This document shows, in pieces, positions 22,319 through 31,709 of a stretch of 32,635 nt of DNA. The DNA lies in NCBI GenBank assembly GCA_020161475.1, contig JAIUNQ010000015.1, positions 1 to 32,635 of the forward strand. Direction: 5' to 3'. The notes under the pieces are model-generated. The model searched no databases and was not told where the DNA came from. It saw only the letters and a list, made by a program, of their open reading frames with translations. The position numbers and the translations under genes were made by a program. The stretch's first letter is position 1, and each line of letters opens with the position of its first letter. The stretch comes from Pseudomonadota bacterium. GTDB lineage: Bacteria > Pseudomonadota > Alphaproteobacteria > Rhizobiales > Beijerinckiaceae.

Positions 22319-23199
22319 GAACCCATGCCTTTCGTGTTGCGTGCCTGATCGAATATGCGATCGAGTTCGGATTGGTCGAACGCCTTCAGCTGCCCCATGT
22401 CGCCCGCAGCAAAACGAGTCTGAAACGCGCGGGCCTGCGCTTCGCTGGAGGCGACAAAGGGCCCGGCCGGAACGATGGAATGGCGCAGAGGCGGACCGCC
22501 AAAGAGGGTAAGCCGGGCATCGTTTCGCGCGGACAGTCGCAGGTCGGTGCCGTTGGCGAAGATGGTGCTGCCGGGGCCTGCGGTGCCGGCGGCTGTTTCA
22601 ACCTCGCCCACACGGATCACGGCAAAAGTCGTTTCACCTTCCGGAATTCGCTCTTCAAAAATCGCATCGTCCTGCAACTCCACGTCGACGATACGCGCAG
22701 AAAGTGGCGTGTTGATTGACGATGTTAGTCCGGCGGATGAGCCCAGCAGGACGCGGCGCAGAACACCATTCGATGCAATAGTTGGCACGTCAGCGGCCGG
22801 CAGATGTAACGCGGCGGGTGCAACCTCGCGATCGATGGCGGCATGGTCGATCCAGATCTGCAAGCCGAGCGCTGACAGTCCGCTGCGGGTGACCGTCTCC
22901 TCATGCATCACGCCTGAACCGGCAACCGTCAGGTGAAAGGCACCCGGCGGGATTAGGTTCCGGTTGCCGAGCGTATCTTGGTTCCAGAACCCGATCTCGC
23001 TTTCCGGAAAGATATAGGTTGCGACCGAAAAGCCCGCATGTGGGTGCGGCGGAAAGAGCGGGCCGCGCATCTCGAAGAGCGAAACCACCAGGAAGGGATC
23101 AATCCGGACGCCAAGATTGCTGGCCATCAGGTCGCGTGTGACCAATTCCGGGCGGTTGATGCCCTTCGGCATGGTGAAGAGGGAGACCTCTGGCAGCAT
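22315..23199 (-). CDS. Pirin family protein
   Basis: A 294-residue pirin-type bicupin. The N-terminal cupin holds the metal ligands in PPHPHAGF (His52, His54) and GVMHEE (His99, Glu101), the spacing seen in iron-binding pirins, with TVAGSGVMHE typical of the family. The second cupin contains TTFAVIRVGEVE, then LFGGPPLRHSIV. Pirins act as redox-sensing regulators or quercetin dioxygenases; which applies cannot be read here. The start has AAAGGA 7 bases upstream. It is the first gene of the leftward operon and divergent from a LysR regulator, so it is probably under its control. Confidence 0.88.
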   Translation of the reverse strand: MLPEVSLFTMPKGINRPELVTRDLMASNLGVRIDPFLVVSLFEMRGPLFPPHPHAGFSVATYIFPESEIGFWNQDTLGNRNLIPPGAFHLTVAGSGVMHEETVTRSGLSALGLQIWIDHAAIDREVAPAALHLPAADVPTIASNGVLRRVLLGSSAGLTSSINTPLSARIVDVELQDDAIFEERIPEGETTFAVIRVGEVETAAGTAGPGSTIFANGTDLRLSARNDARLTLFGGPPLRHSIVPAGPFVASSEAQARAFQTRFAAGDMGQLKAFDQSELDRIFDQARNTKGMGS

Positions 23200-23263
23200 T
23201 GCGGCGTCCTTTCGCGGGTCGGCAAAGGACTAGATGATCCGGGTCACAGGATGGTAGATCCAT

Positions 23264-23276
23264 GTATTGGAAATAC
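23264..23276. promoter_or_regulatory. Candidate LysR operator
   Basis: GTATTGGAAATAC, a near-perfect inverted repeat with 5-base arms, sits in the 92-base gap between the divergent pirin and LysR starts. LysR regulators usually bind such AT-rich dyads beside their own gene and control the divergent operon. Promoter boxes are not clear. Confidence 0.4.
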
Positions 23277-23291
23277 TGTCCGGATTATCGA

Positions 23292-24194
23292 ATGACCTAT
23301 CGGAACCTCAACCATCTCGTGACGTTTGCCGCGCTGGCAGAGGCTGGCAGTTTTGCTGGCGCTGCCAGACGGCTGCGGCTGCCCACCTCAACAGTCAGCG
23401 AGCATGTGGCCAATCTGGAAAAGAACCTCGGTGTGCAACTGGTGATCCGGACGACCCGTCAGAACCGTTTGACTGAGGCAGGCCAGCTCCTTGCCCGCGG
23501 GGCCGTGCGAATGGTCGAGGAGGTGACTGAGACCCTGGCAGGAGTTGAGGCGCATGTCGCCCAACCCACCGGAACATTGCGGCTGAGCCTACCCTTTGCC
23601 TTCGCAGCGGATATCGTCGGGCCGGCTGTCGGTCGTTTTGCGGCGCTCTATCCCGGCATTCGACTTGAAATCGCGGTATCAAACCAGATCGAAGATCTGA
23701 TCGCCGGGGGGTTCGATCTTGCCGTGCGAATTGGTCCGCTGGAGGATAGCAGCCTCATCCGCCGCAGCCTCGGAACCATGTCGCAGGATATCGTGGCGAG
23801 CCCTGCTTATCTCAGTGCGCGCGGCAGGCCTCGGACCATTGCATCGCTGGCCGAGCATTGCATCGCCGGCTTCAAGGCGGAAACGAACCTTTCCTTGCGC
23901 GGGCCAGAAGGGGTTGTTGGTGTGAAGCTTGCGGCGCAGGTTGCGGTCAATGATCCGAAAACGCTGTTCGCCGTTATTCGCGGTGGCGGAGGCATCGGGG
24001 TGGTCCCGCGCTTCCTGTCTCAGGAAAGCTTGGATGAGGGGACCCTTGAAATCGTTTTGCCCGAATATCGCCCCGCACCTGCGGAGATTTCGATTGTTCA
24101 TTATGGTGCGGCAGGGGCAAACTCACGAGCTGATCTGTTTGCGACCTTTCTGCAAGCCGAGGTGCAAAGGCGATGGAGCGGAATGCGAGGCTGA
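23292..24194 (+). CDS. LysR-family transcriptional regulator
   Basis: A 300-residue LysR regulator. The N-terminal winged helix (about 1-60) reads LNHLVTFAALAEAGSFAGAA with PTSTVSEHVANLEKNLG and RQNRLTEAG. The remainder is the substrate-binding domain (TLRLSLPFAFAADIVG, FDLAVRIGPLEDSSLIRRSL, GGGGIGVVPRFLS), of the CrgA/YafC-type group. ATG 23292 is preferred to 23262 because LysR proteins begin about four to eight residues before the LxxF helix. It is divergent from the pirin-hydrolase operon and likely its regulator and its own repressor. Inducer unknown. Confidence 0.9.
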   Translation: MTYRNLNHLVTFAALAEAGSFAGAARRLRLPTSTVSEHVANLEKNLGVQLVIRTTRQNRLTEAGQLLARGAVRMVEEVTETLAGVEAHVAQPTGTLRLSLPFAFAADIVGPAVGRFAALYPGIRLEIAVSNQIEDLIAGGFDLAVRIGPLEDSSLIRRSLGTMSQDIVASPAYLSARGRPRTIASLAEHCIAGFKAETNLSLRGPEGVVGVKLAAQVAVNDPKTLFAVIRGGGGIGVVPRFLSQESLDEGTLEIVLPEYRPAPAEISIVHYGAAGANSRADLFATFLQAEVQRRWSGMRG

Positions 24195-24714
24195 AACCGA
24201 AGGTTTTATAGATGGATTCGATAATCACGCCTCTGCCGAATGACGGCTTTTGGCCAAAGGTCGCTATGCAATGATCGGCGGCTTTGCGGGCGCGAAGCTG
24301 CCCCAACCCCGTATTGATTGAAGCCTAGCCACTGTAAACTAGCGCGGGCAGTCGGAAAACCAACCTTTCGGAAAATGTGATGGTATTATCATTAAAGGCC
24401 CAAATCAAATGAACAAAAACGCACTTTTTATATCCGACACAAAATGTATATGCAGGCTTTCTGAACATCCCAATAAACACCGATGATTGACAATACACGC
24501 TGAAATAAAATTATGTTTCTATGATTTTTCAATGCATTTGGAGCTCGCACATTCAAGAGCGATTTCATACAATTTTTCTTCGATTGCACTTACAGGTACA
24601 CGATTTCTCAAAAACTGGCCCATGGTTCTCTTGAATACCTAGTCTGCGCGATAATACAAAATTTACGGACACGCTGAATTACTGCCTCCTACCATCAACG
24701 TTGCGGGGGCAATC
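24195..24714. promoter_or_regulatory. AT-rich non-coding region upstream of chemoreceptor
   Basis: About 520 bases without a credible gene. From roughly 24360 to 24660 it is clearly richer in A and T than the rest of the window. A promoter-like pair TTGACA (24487-24492) and AATTAT (24509-24514), 16 bases apart, points toward the chemoreceptor, about 200 bases before its ATG. The low GC could be ordinary promoter DNA or mark a transfer junction. Confidence 0.4.
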
Positions 24715-26079
24715 ATGGAAGGCATTTCGGCACGGGGGCTCGACCAAATCGGCTCTCAGGAACGGGACATTCGGCTGCGCTTTCTGCGAATTAACGCGGA
24801 AACAAGTGCTATTCTTCGTGACCTTTGGCCCAAGGTCGCAGCGGCCCTGCCCGATATCCTTGACGGGTTCTACCGCCATGTTACCAGCGAACAGAAGCTT
24901 GCCGGGATGCTGGGCACCAAGGTTGACCGGTTGAAGAAAGTTCAGGGCAGCCACTGGGAGCGCCTCTTCAACGGCAAGTTCGACGACAGCTACATCCAAG
25001 GCGTTCGAACCATTGGGATGGTCCACAACAAGATCGGTCTTGAGCCGCGCTGGTATATTGGCGGGTACGCTTATGTTCTGACCCGACTGACGGAGGTCGT
25101 CGTCAAGCATTATCGATGGCGTCCAGCGCGGCTGAGCGCTGTGCTGGCCGCCGTCAATAGCGCAGTCATGCTGGATATGGATTTTGCGATCTCGGTTTAT
25201 CAGGAAGCCTTGCTCGAAGAGCGGGCGAAACGACAAAGGACGGTGGAGCAGTTGATCGCTTCGTTTGAATCCGATGTCACCACCGCTTTGGCCGGACTGG
25301 CAACAGCATCAGAAGAACTTAACAGTACCGCAACCAACATGGCCCGCACCGCGGAGGAAACAACCCAGCAATCCTCGTCCGTGGCAGCTGCATCGGAGCA
25401 AGCCATGATCAATGTCTCGTCTATTGCGGCAGCAACGGAGCAGATGACATCGACGATCAGTGAGATCAGCCAGCAGGTTGAGCATTCAGACACCATCGCC
25501 CAGCAGGCGGTTCAAGAAGCGTCCGCGACCATGACCGACATGTTGGCGCTGGCGGACATGGCCGCCAGCATCGACAGCGTCGTCCAGATTATCAACAACA
25601 TCGCAGGTCAGACTAATTTGCTGGCTTTGAATGCGACCATCGAGGCCGCACGCGCTGGCGAGGCCGGCCGTGGTTTTGCGGTTGTGGCCTCGGAGGTGAA
25701 GGCACTGGCCAGCCAGACGGCCAAAGCAACCGACGAGATCGCTGCGCAAATCCGATCGATGCAGAGTGCAACCCAGAACTCGGTGAACAAGATCGAACAA
25801 ATCGGCAAGACGATTGGTCAGATTTCGATGATCACCACCTCCATTGCCGTCGCGATGGAAGAGCAAAGCGCAACATCACGAGACATCGCCAGGAACATTG
25901 AAGAAGCAGCCAAGGGCACAGGAGATGTATCGTCCAGCATCACCGTGGTCAGTCAGGCAGCGAGCGCAACCGGGGACGCCGCCGCTTCTGTTCAGACCGC
26001 CTCGTCAGAACTCTCTGTCCAGGGCAATCGGCTGCAAAGGAACGTCGAACAGTTCCTCGATGGGATCCGCGCGGCCTAA
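24715..26079 (+). CDS. Globin-coupled methyl-accepting chemotaxis protein
   Basis: A 454-residue soluble chemoreceptor of the HemAT type, a likely oxygen or other gas sensor for aerotaxis. Residues 1-165 form a sensor globin: a distal-side Tyr53 in DGFYRHV, and the proximal haem ligand His104 in [17 protein letters not shown]. No membrane span or HAMP follows. A coiled-coil linker leads to the signalling domain, whose hairpin tip (about 292-332) reads [20 protein letters not shown] followed by [16 protein letters not shown]. Gln/Glu-rich helices could be methylation sites. A GGGGG stretch precedes the ATG. It is monocistronic, followed by a convergent gene. Confidence 0.93.
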   Translation: MEGISARGLDQIGSQERDIRLRFLRINAETSAILRDLWPKVAAALPDILDGFYRHVTSEQKLAGMLGTKVDRLKKVQGSHWERLFNGKFDDSYIQGVRTIGMVHNKIGLEPRWYIGGYAYVLTRLTEVVVKHYRWRPARLSAVLAAVNSAVMLDMDFAISVYQEALLEERAKRQRTVEQLIASFESDVTTALAGLATASEELNSTATNMARTAEETTQQSSSVAAASEQAMINVSSIAAATEQMTSTISEISQQVEHSDTIAQQAVQEASATMTDMLALADMAASIDSVVQIINNIAGQTNLLALNATIEAARAGEAGRGFAVVASEVKALASQTAKATDEIAAQIRSMQSATQNSVNKIEQIGKTIGQISMITTSIAVAMEEQSATSRDIARNIEEAAKGTGDVSSSITVVSQAASATGDAAASVQTASSELSVQGNRLQRNVEQFLDGIRAA

Positions 26080-26267
26080 AATCCCGGTCTTCCCCGCAAG
26101 TAGAATTCGGGCAAGCGCCCAAGATCGCGGCGCGCTGTCTTCGATGATGCGCGCAGGGAATACCGTTGACCTCTTGAAAGTTGACGCGTCGATCTTTTCG
26201 ATCGCATGTTGAATTGAAAAGTGACGCAGTCGGTCCGCTCCGCAATCGATCCAATGTGGTCGAAAGA

Positions 26268-26405
26268 TCAAATGAAGTTTTTTCTGCTATCGAAGCGCGT
26301 GAGATAGCATTGTCTTGCAATATCGACCGCCTGATCGAGTTTTACTGGCTTTCCGAAAAAATATCCCTGGGCAACAAGCGATTGGAACGAGCTCAAAAAT
26401 TCGAC
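26268..26405 (-). pseudogene. In-frame continuation of the EAL domain after TAG
   Basis: Reading on past the TAG without a frame change gives 45 codons and a TGA at 26268-26270. The peptide VEFLSSFQSLVAQGYFFGKP is the usual end of EAL domains (consensus Q-G-Y-x-F-x-x-P), followed by a basic helix. EAL proteins usually have Gln right after GIETxE, and TAG differs from CAG by one base, so the stop most likely is a C-to-T change of that Gln codon or is read through. Confidence 0.75.
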
Positions 26406-28367
26406 CTATTCAAGAGTTTCAATTCCTTCGACAACAATTTTCTTATTAATACTACTCCCCATGCCAATAATTGATCTGAGGATACGAAGGGAGTTTTTCG
26501 ATTTGAGATCGGATATAAAGCTACGGTCGATTTTGATCACGTCGAATGGGAATTTGGAGAGATAACCGAGAGATGAATAGCCGGTTCCGAAATCATCAAT
26601 GGCAATGGTAATTCCATGAGCGCGTAGGCGTTCAATCATGACCTGGAAGGTCGGATTAAGCTCCAGGAGCACATTTTCTGTCAGTTCTATCTCGAGCGCT
26701 CCATGCGCGAGATCAAGTGATTTCACCCTTTCAAGAACGAAAGGGACAAAGTCCGGATCTCTGAATTGCAGAGCTGAAACATTGACGGCAACTTTCGTGT
26801 TGCCATGCATTCTCTTTGCAAATTCGCAAGCGCGAGTCATGACCCAGCGCCCGATTGGACGGATGAGCCCATTCGCTTCGGCAATCGGGATGAAATCAAG
26901 CGGTGGAACAAGCCCTTTGGTCGGATGATGCCAACGAAGAAGAGCCTCGAACCCGACAAGGGATCGATCATGAAGATTGTATTGCGGCTGGAAAACCAGG
27001 AAAAACTCGTCCTGCTCGAGCGCCAGTTTCAGGTCGCGATCGAGCTGCTTGGCATTCTTCCGATCAAAATCCAGCCGTAGATCAAACCAAGCGAAAGCAT
27101 TCCGCCCGGCCGTCTTGGCTGCATACATGGCAAGATCTGCTCGTCGCAGGACTTCGCTGGAAGCGGTAAGGTCGTCGCTATCATAACGAGCCAACCCGAC
27201 GGAGACACCAAGGATCACTTCGTTCCCGTCGGACAGGCAAATGGGTTGCCGGATCGATTCGATAATCGAACTAACAAGACCCTCGATCTCGTCTGCATTT
27301 TTGTCGAAGAAAAGGATGGCAAACTCGTCACCGCCCAGTCGTGCAACAAAGGCCTGGGTCTCCGTGCATTGCGCCCGCAACCGCTTGCCGATCTCCACTA
27401 AACAGTCATCGCCAGCACTATGCCCGTATTGATCGTTGACGTCTTTAAAGAGATCGAGATCGAAATAAGCGATGGTTAAATGGTTCGCGTTGGTCTCGGT
27501 CTGACGAGCGAGTTCGCTCTGGAAGTAGGCCCGGTTTGCCAAGCCCGTCATCTGATCAATATGGGCTGCACGCCATAGTTCGATCTGACGATGATGAGCT
27601 TCGGTGACATCCTGGAGGAAGCCCTGGATCACAGGCTCTCCCAGATGGTTCAGACGGTGTTGCGCTACAATTTTAAATCGACGAACTTGATCGGGCGGGG
27701 CGCCAAAGTCGGCTTCGTGAACCATCGGTTCCCTGGTGCCATCTGGTCGGTCAATGAACGCCATGATCGCCCTTCGTAGTTCAGGCGCAAGCGGACGAAG
27801 TGCCACTTCGAGGCTGACCTCGGCATCTTTGGCGATGCCGTATAACTCGTAGATCCTGTCAGACCACAGCATCCGTTTCGTATTGATCTCATAGGTCCAG
27901 GCACCGAGACCGGAAAGAGTCTCGAGTTGCGCAAGCCATGATGCCCGTCTTTCTGCATCCCTTTTCAAAACTGCTAGTTGCTCTTCGTAAGAACGCCGCG
28001 CAATCGCAGGGAAAATGACAACGTCATAAAGCCTGGACGCCGCATTGGATCGAGCATTTATGTTAACGAGAACAGGTGCTGCCTCTTGCTCAGTTGAAAT
28101 GGTTAGCGCGATTTCTTGACACGAACCTTCGATATGCAGAAGCGGAAGCAAGATGCTTTCAAAATAGATCTGACTGGCTCTAGAAAAAATTTGGGAGAGA
28201 CGGCGTCCCTCAACTTCGCTCTCCGTCAATCCCGAAAGCTGATGAAAGACTTGATTGGCTCTTATTATTGAAAACGAGCTATCTACAACGGCAAGCGCGC
28301 AGGGCGCGCAATGCCAATCATTCACATTTCGAACACGGTCAAATGAGGGTTGCGGACGGCCCAACAT
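26406..28367 (-). CDS. PAS-PAS-GGDEF-EAL protein, EAL truncated by TAG
   Basis: A 653-residue c-di-GMP protein. PAS 1 covers about 18-120, PAS 2 about 145-258, GGDEF has RLGGDEF (GGDEF 345-349), and EAL has FEALLRW (E474), N529, ELTEN (561-565), DDFGTGYSS (591), KIDRSF (612) and VVEGIE (645-650). The N-terminal half of an I-site (RxxD before GGDEF) is not seen. The frame then stops at TAG 26406-26408 right after ETLE, short of the last strand and helix of the EAL fold. The same frame continues beyond (see 26268-26405). All main catalytic residues are present, but the fold may be unstable. It starts inside the upstream RsbQ-like gene (29-base overlap), implying coupled expression. Confidence 0.9.
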   Translation of the reverse strand: MLGRPQPSFDRVRNVNDWHCAPCALAVVDSSFSIIRANQVFHQLSGLTESEVEGRRLSQIFSRASQIYFESILLPLLHIEGSCQEIALTISTEQEAAPVLVNINARSNAASRLYDVVIFPAIARRSYEEQLAVLKRDAERRASWLAQLETLSGLGAWTYEINTKRMLWSDRIYELYGIAKDAEVSLEVALRPLAPELRRAIMAFIDRPDGTREPMVHEADFGAPPDQVRRFKIVAQHRLNHLGEPVIQGFLQDVTEAHHRQIELWRAAHIDQMTGLANRAYFQSELARQTETNANHLTIAYFDLDLFKDVNDQYGHSAGDDCLVEIGKRLRAQCTETQAFVARLGGDEFAILFFDKNADEIEGLVSSIIESIRQPICLSDGNEVILGVSVGLARYDSDDLTASSEVLRRADLAMYAAKTAGRNAFAWFDLRLDFDRKNAKQLDRDLKLALEQDEFFLVFQPQYNLHDRSLVGFEALLRWHHPTKGLVPPLDFIPIAEANGLIRPIGRWVMTRACEFAKRMHGNTKVAVNVSALQFRDPDFVPFVLERVKSLDLAHGALEIELTENVLLELNPTFQVMIERLRAHGITIAIDDFGTGYSSLGYLSKFPFDVIKIDRSFISDLKSKNSLRILRSIIGMGSSINKKIVVEGIETLE

Positions 28368-29160
28368 AATTTCTTATCTCTCTGATGACGTCGGTCGGGT
28401 GGCTCATATGGGGGCAGTGCCCCGCGGCATTTAGCTCGACAAGCGTTGCATTTTGCATTTGTGCGGCGATGTATCGACCGACGTTTTTGGGTGCGATCAG
28501 GTCGTCAGAACATTGAATGATCAGCGACGGCGTGATGACCTCGGCGAGATCAGCCCGGTTGTCACCCCAGAACGTCATTGCTGCAAAAAATTCTGCAAAT
28601 GCCGGGTTTGTCCGGCAGAAACTCGCTTCTAATGTCCCTGAGAGTTCCGGACGATCGGGATTGCCCATGACAAGCGGCGCAAAATCTGCGGCCCAACCCA
28701 GGTAATTTGAGCGCATCGCATCGATTAAGGCTTCAATATCTGTTGCTTCAAAGCCGCCATAGTAGTCATCGCCGTCGTTGATGTAACGCGGGGAAGGTCC
28801 GATCAGGACAAGGCGTTTGAAGAGATCTGGACGTTTTTTGGCGGCGAGCACACCGATGATGGCGCTCACGGAATGTCCAACGAATGTAACTGGTTCAAGA
28901 CCTATCTGCTCTGCGATTTCGACGAAATCGTCGGCATAGTTGTTGAGCGTTTGGTAACGTTCGTAGCTGAAGCCTGTTCGATCAGAATTACCAAAACCCA
29001 TGAGATCGAAGAGAATTACCTTATTCGAGCTTACAAACGCGGGCGCAACGTCTTTCCACATGGTTTGATCGCAGCCCATGCCATGGGCAAACACCATGGG
29101 ATCACTGACGGCGCCAAGTGTTTTGATTGCAAATTTCTTGACCAGGCCTTGCGCGTTCAT
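28339..29160 (-). CDS. rsbQ: RsbQ-like alpha/beta hydrolase
   Basis: A 273-residue hydrolase closely matching RsbQ, which supplies a small-molecule signal needed by a PAS-domain partner in Bacillus energy-stress signalling. The triad is Ser97 (VGHSVSA), Asp219 (QCSDDLIAP) and His248 (AAGHCPHMSHP), almost the same numbering as RsbQ (S96, D219, H247). The oxyanion loop is HGMGCD. The 3' end overlaps the start of the PAS-PAS-GGDEF-EAL gene by 29 bases, so the two are one leftward unit. The inferred role is producing or delivering a ligand for a PAS domain of that protein. A separate esterase function is the alternative. Confidence 0.88.
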   Translation of the reverse strand: MNAQGLVKKFAIKTLGAVSDPMVFAHGMGCDQTMWKDVAPAFVSSNKVILFDLMGFGNSDRTGFSYERYQTLNNYADDFVEIAEQIGLEPVTFVGHSVSAIIGVLAAKKRPDLFKRLVLIGPSPRYINDGDDYYGGFEATDIEALIDAMRSNYLGWAADFAPLVMGNPDRPELSGTLEASFCRTNPAFAEFFAAMTFWGDNRADLAEVITPSLIIQCSDDLIAPKNVGRYIAAQMQNATLVELNAAGHCPHMSHPTDVIREIRNYVGPSATLI

Positions 29161-29523
29161 TCAAGGGTCTCGGCACTCTCAAACTCAGATCCTAGTCTTG
29201 ATGTCTGTACTATAATCCTTAAAAATCGTCCCGACGGGGCGCGGGATACCTGACCGTCAGGTGCCAAAAGCAGGCCCATTGGCGTCTGATCGACCGCTGA
29301 TAGAAATTGAAGTTAACGTACTGCGAACGTCTCAGGGTCGGTCACAAGCGCCGCGCGATCCACTTGGTCGTCAAAATGGCGGCTCCAAGGCACCCGCCGC
29401 GAATACGTTAGGCGCAAGAACAAGGAGATCGCTGAGTCCAAAAAATCCGAGAACAAGGCCAAATTTATAGGGGACCATTAACGATTCGGGCGCAACCTCT
29501 GATTATTGGCGGGGGGATGACCG
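29161..29523. promoter_or_regulatory. Divergent control region with 7-base palindrome
   Basis: A 363-base gap between the leftward RsbQ-like gene and the rightward chemoreceptor. At 29248-29262 lies ACCTGAC-C-GTCAGGT, a perfect inverted repeat with 7-base arms. It could be an operator. No gene is supported here. Confidence 0.45.
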
Positions 29524-31269
29524 ATGAAACAAGCTGTTTCGCATGTCGGGGTCCGGGCGAACTGGTTCTCGAACCTGAAATTGACCTACAAGATCATGCT
29601 GGTGCTCGCGGTGTTGCTGACACCCATGGCCGCTTCAGTCCTTTACTCGATGCGGCAGGTGGCATCGGCGGATCAGAAGCTCGATCACGTCATTGACCAG
29701 CGCCTTCCAACCGTCCTGCATCTTGCAACGATGGCGTATGAATTGGCGGATTCCAAGGGCGCCCTGCACGGCTACATGCTGTCCGGCGATGCGGCCTTCC
29801 GGGAATCGCGCGCATCTTCGTGGAAATCGCTCGACGAGGCCAGGTTGGCCTATCGCGAAGAAGCGAAAACCTTCACCGAAGAGAAAAACCGCACGGCCTG
29901 GGTTGAACTGGATGCGCTCCTGTCCGAGATGCGGACCATCCAGGACAAGCTGGAAGCCTCGATCCCCACCGGGTCCCGCGCCACCGACGAGCACGTCAAG
30001 CAGCTGACGCAGACGCTGGGCCCTAAGGCGCGCCGCGCCTTCGAGATCATCGAGGGTGACGGCAAGGGCGGTGAAGGGCTCACAAAGTGGCAGGTTGCGG
30101 CTCTTGCCGGGGAAACCAAGGAAGCAAAAGCCGTCATCGACCACATGGAAATCGCGAACGAAATCCTCGGTGGCATTTCCTTGCTCATCGCTGTCGCGGT
30201 CGTATTCCTGATCGTCAGGACGATCGCCCGGCCCATCGTTACAATGACAACTGCGATGCGGGCTGTGGCGGCAAAAGATTACGCCGCCATCATCCCGGCT
30301 GAGGGCCAGCGCGATGAACTGGGCGATATGGCCCATGCTCTTGCGACATTCCGGGACGGCCTGATCGCCAATGACCGGATGGAAGCAGAAGAGGCCCGCC
30401 GCCGCGAAGAGCAAGCGCAACGTGCGCGCGCCATCGAAAGCGCGATCTCCGACTTCGAGAGAACGGCAGAAAGCGTCATGCTGACCATCTCGTCCGCTTC
30501 GACGGAGCTTGCCGCAGCCGCCAACGACCTTTCGAACTCGGCCCAGGAATCGACGATGGAAGCGGCCAGCGTCGCCGCCGCCTCCCATCAGGCCAGCGCC
30601 AATGTGAACGGCGTCGCCGCCGCTGGCGAGGAACTCAATGCCACCGCTGGCGAAATCGCCCGGCAGCTGGGCGCCGCCACGCAGTCGATCCGCACGGCGG
30701 TGGAGCGGATGCGCGCAACCGATACCGAAGTTCAGGCTCTCGCCATCGCAGCCGACAAGATCGGCTCGGTGGTGGAACTGATCAACAACCTCGCCGCGCA
30801 AACCAACCTTCTCGCCCTGAACGCGACGATCGAGGCCGCCCGCGCTGGCGAAGCCGGCCGCGGCTTCGCGGTGGTCGCATCCGAGGTCAAGAACCTTGCC
30901 GCGCAAACCTCCAAGGCGACCACCGACATCGCCACAATCGTGAGCGAGATCCGGAGTGTCACCAACTCGACGATCGACTCGATCCAGGCCATCGATGGCT
31001 CACTGCAGACCATCGATCGGGTCAGCACCGAAATCTCCGGCACCGTGGCACAGCAGCAGACCGCAACCCTCGAGATTGCCTCCAACGTGCGTGAGGCAGC
31101 CCAAGGCACGGAGGATGTCTCCCGCTCGATCGCCCATGTCTCCAGCGCCGCGGGCAACACAGCAGCGGCATCCAGCCAGGTCCTGAGCGCGGCGACGGAG
31201 CTCTCGCAGCAGGCCGAAAGCATGCGCGAGAATGTGTCCAAGTTCCTCGCCGAGGTGCGCGCGGCGTAA
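29524..31269 (+). CDS. Methyl-accepting chemotaxis protein, 4-helix bundle type
   Basis: A 581-residue transmembrane chemoreceptor. The first membrane span is at about 24-43 ([19 protein letters not shown]), then a periplasmic 4HB_MCP-type helical sensor (about 44-215, including [20 protein letters not shown]). A second span lies at about 216-236 ([17 protein letters not shown]), a HAMP domain at about 237-290 ([33 protein letters not shown]), and the signalling domain carries the tip [19 protein letters not shown] at about 420. The signalling part closely resembles that of the globin-coupled receptor. Ligand unknown. A G-rich tract precedes the ATG. Confidence 0.93.
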   Translation: MKQAVSHVGVRANWFSNLKLTYKIMLVLAVLLTPMAASVLYSMRQVASADQKLDHVIDQRLPTVLHLATMAYELADSKGALHGYMLSGDAAFRESRASSWKSLDEARLAYREEAKTFTEEKNRTAWVELDALLSEMRTIQDKLEASIPTGSRATDEHVKQLTQTLGPKARRAFEIIEGDGKGGEGLTKWQVAALAGETKEAKAVIDHMEIANEILGGISLLIAVAVVFLIVRTIARPIVTMTTAMRAVAAKDYAAIIPAEGQRDELGDMAHALATFRDGLIANDRMEAEEARRREEQAQRARAIESAISDFERTAESVMLTISSASTELAAAANDLSNSAQESTMEAASVAAASHQASANVNGVAAAGEELNATAGEIARQLGAATQSIRTAVERMRATDTEVQALAIAADKIGSVVELINNLAAQTNLLALNATIEAARAGEAGRGFAVVASEVKNLAAQTSKATTDIATIVSEIRSVTNSTIDSIQAIDGSLQTIDRVSTEISGTVAQQQTATLEIASNVREAAQGTEDVSRSIAHVSSAAGNTAAASSQVLSAATELSQQAESMRENVSKFLAEVRAA

Positions 31270-31709
31270 GCCCAGGCCTTCCAACTCAAAGTGAGCTTTC
31301 CGGCCTTATGCGGTCGGTGAGCTCGGACTGAACTTTCATAAGATTGCTGCGCGCAGGTGTTCGCATCAATATCGGCAATCAGCATGTTGCGAGAGCCAAA
31401 AAAAGTCTCTGGCCCAAAATCTGGCGCTTTTGCGGGTGATCCAGCCGGCCGATTGGCTCCAGAGCTTGGAACGCTCCGTTGCAGCCAGCGGATATTACGT
31501 CGCGATCGGCCCCCACATGAAGTGCTCAGGCGTCCGACCTTTCTTATTGATATCGCTGACTGAATCCTGATGATGCGCTCCCCTCAAGCATGAGAGTTGC
31601 GAGTTTAATTCAGTTAACCAGATACTTACCAACTTTCCGGCACGATAATTTTCCGAGGTGTCACAAAAAGCGGCAGCGAGACGGTAGCGTTTTAGAGATT
31701 GGACTTGGC
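31270..31709. other. Non-coding gap between chemoreceptor genes
   Basis: About 440 bases after the chemoreceptor stop with no convincing gene on either strand. Short frames exist but lack protein character or good starts. The right third is AT-richer and probably holds the promoter of the interrupted receptor; no strong promoter match is visible, and no clear terminator follows the upstream gene. Confidence 0.4.

Noticed and set aside
29635..30906. 423-codon leftward frame opposite the chemoreceptor
   Set aside because: Pure shadow of the strongly conserved chemoreceptor coding sequence.
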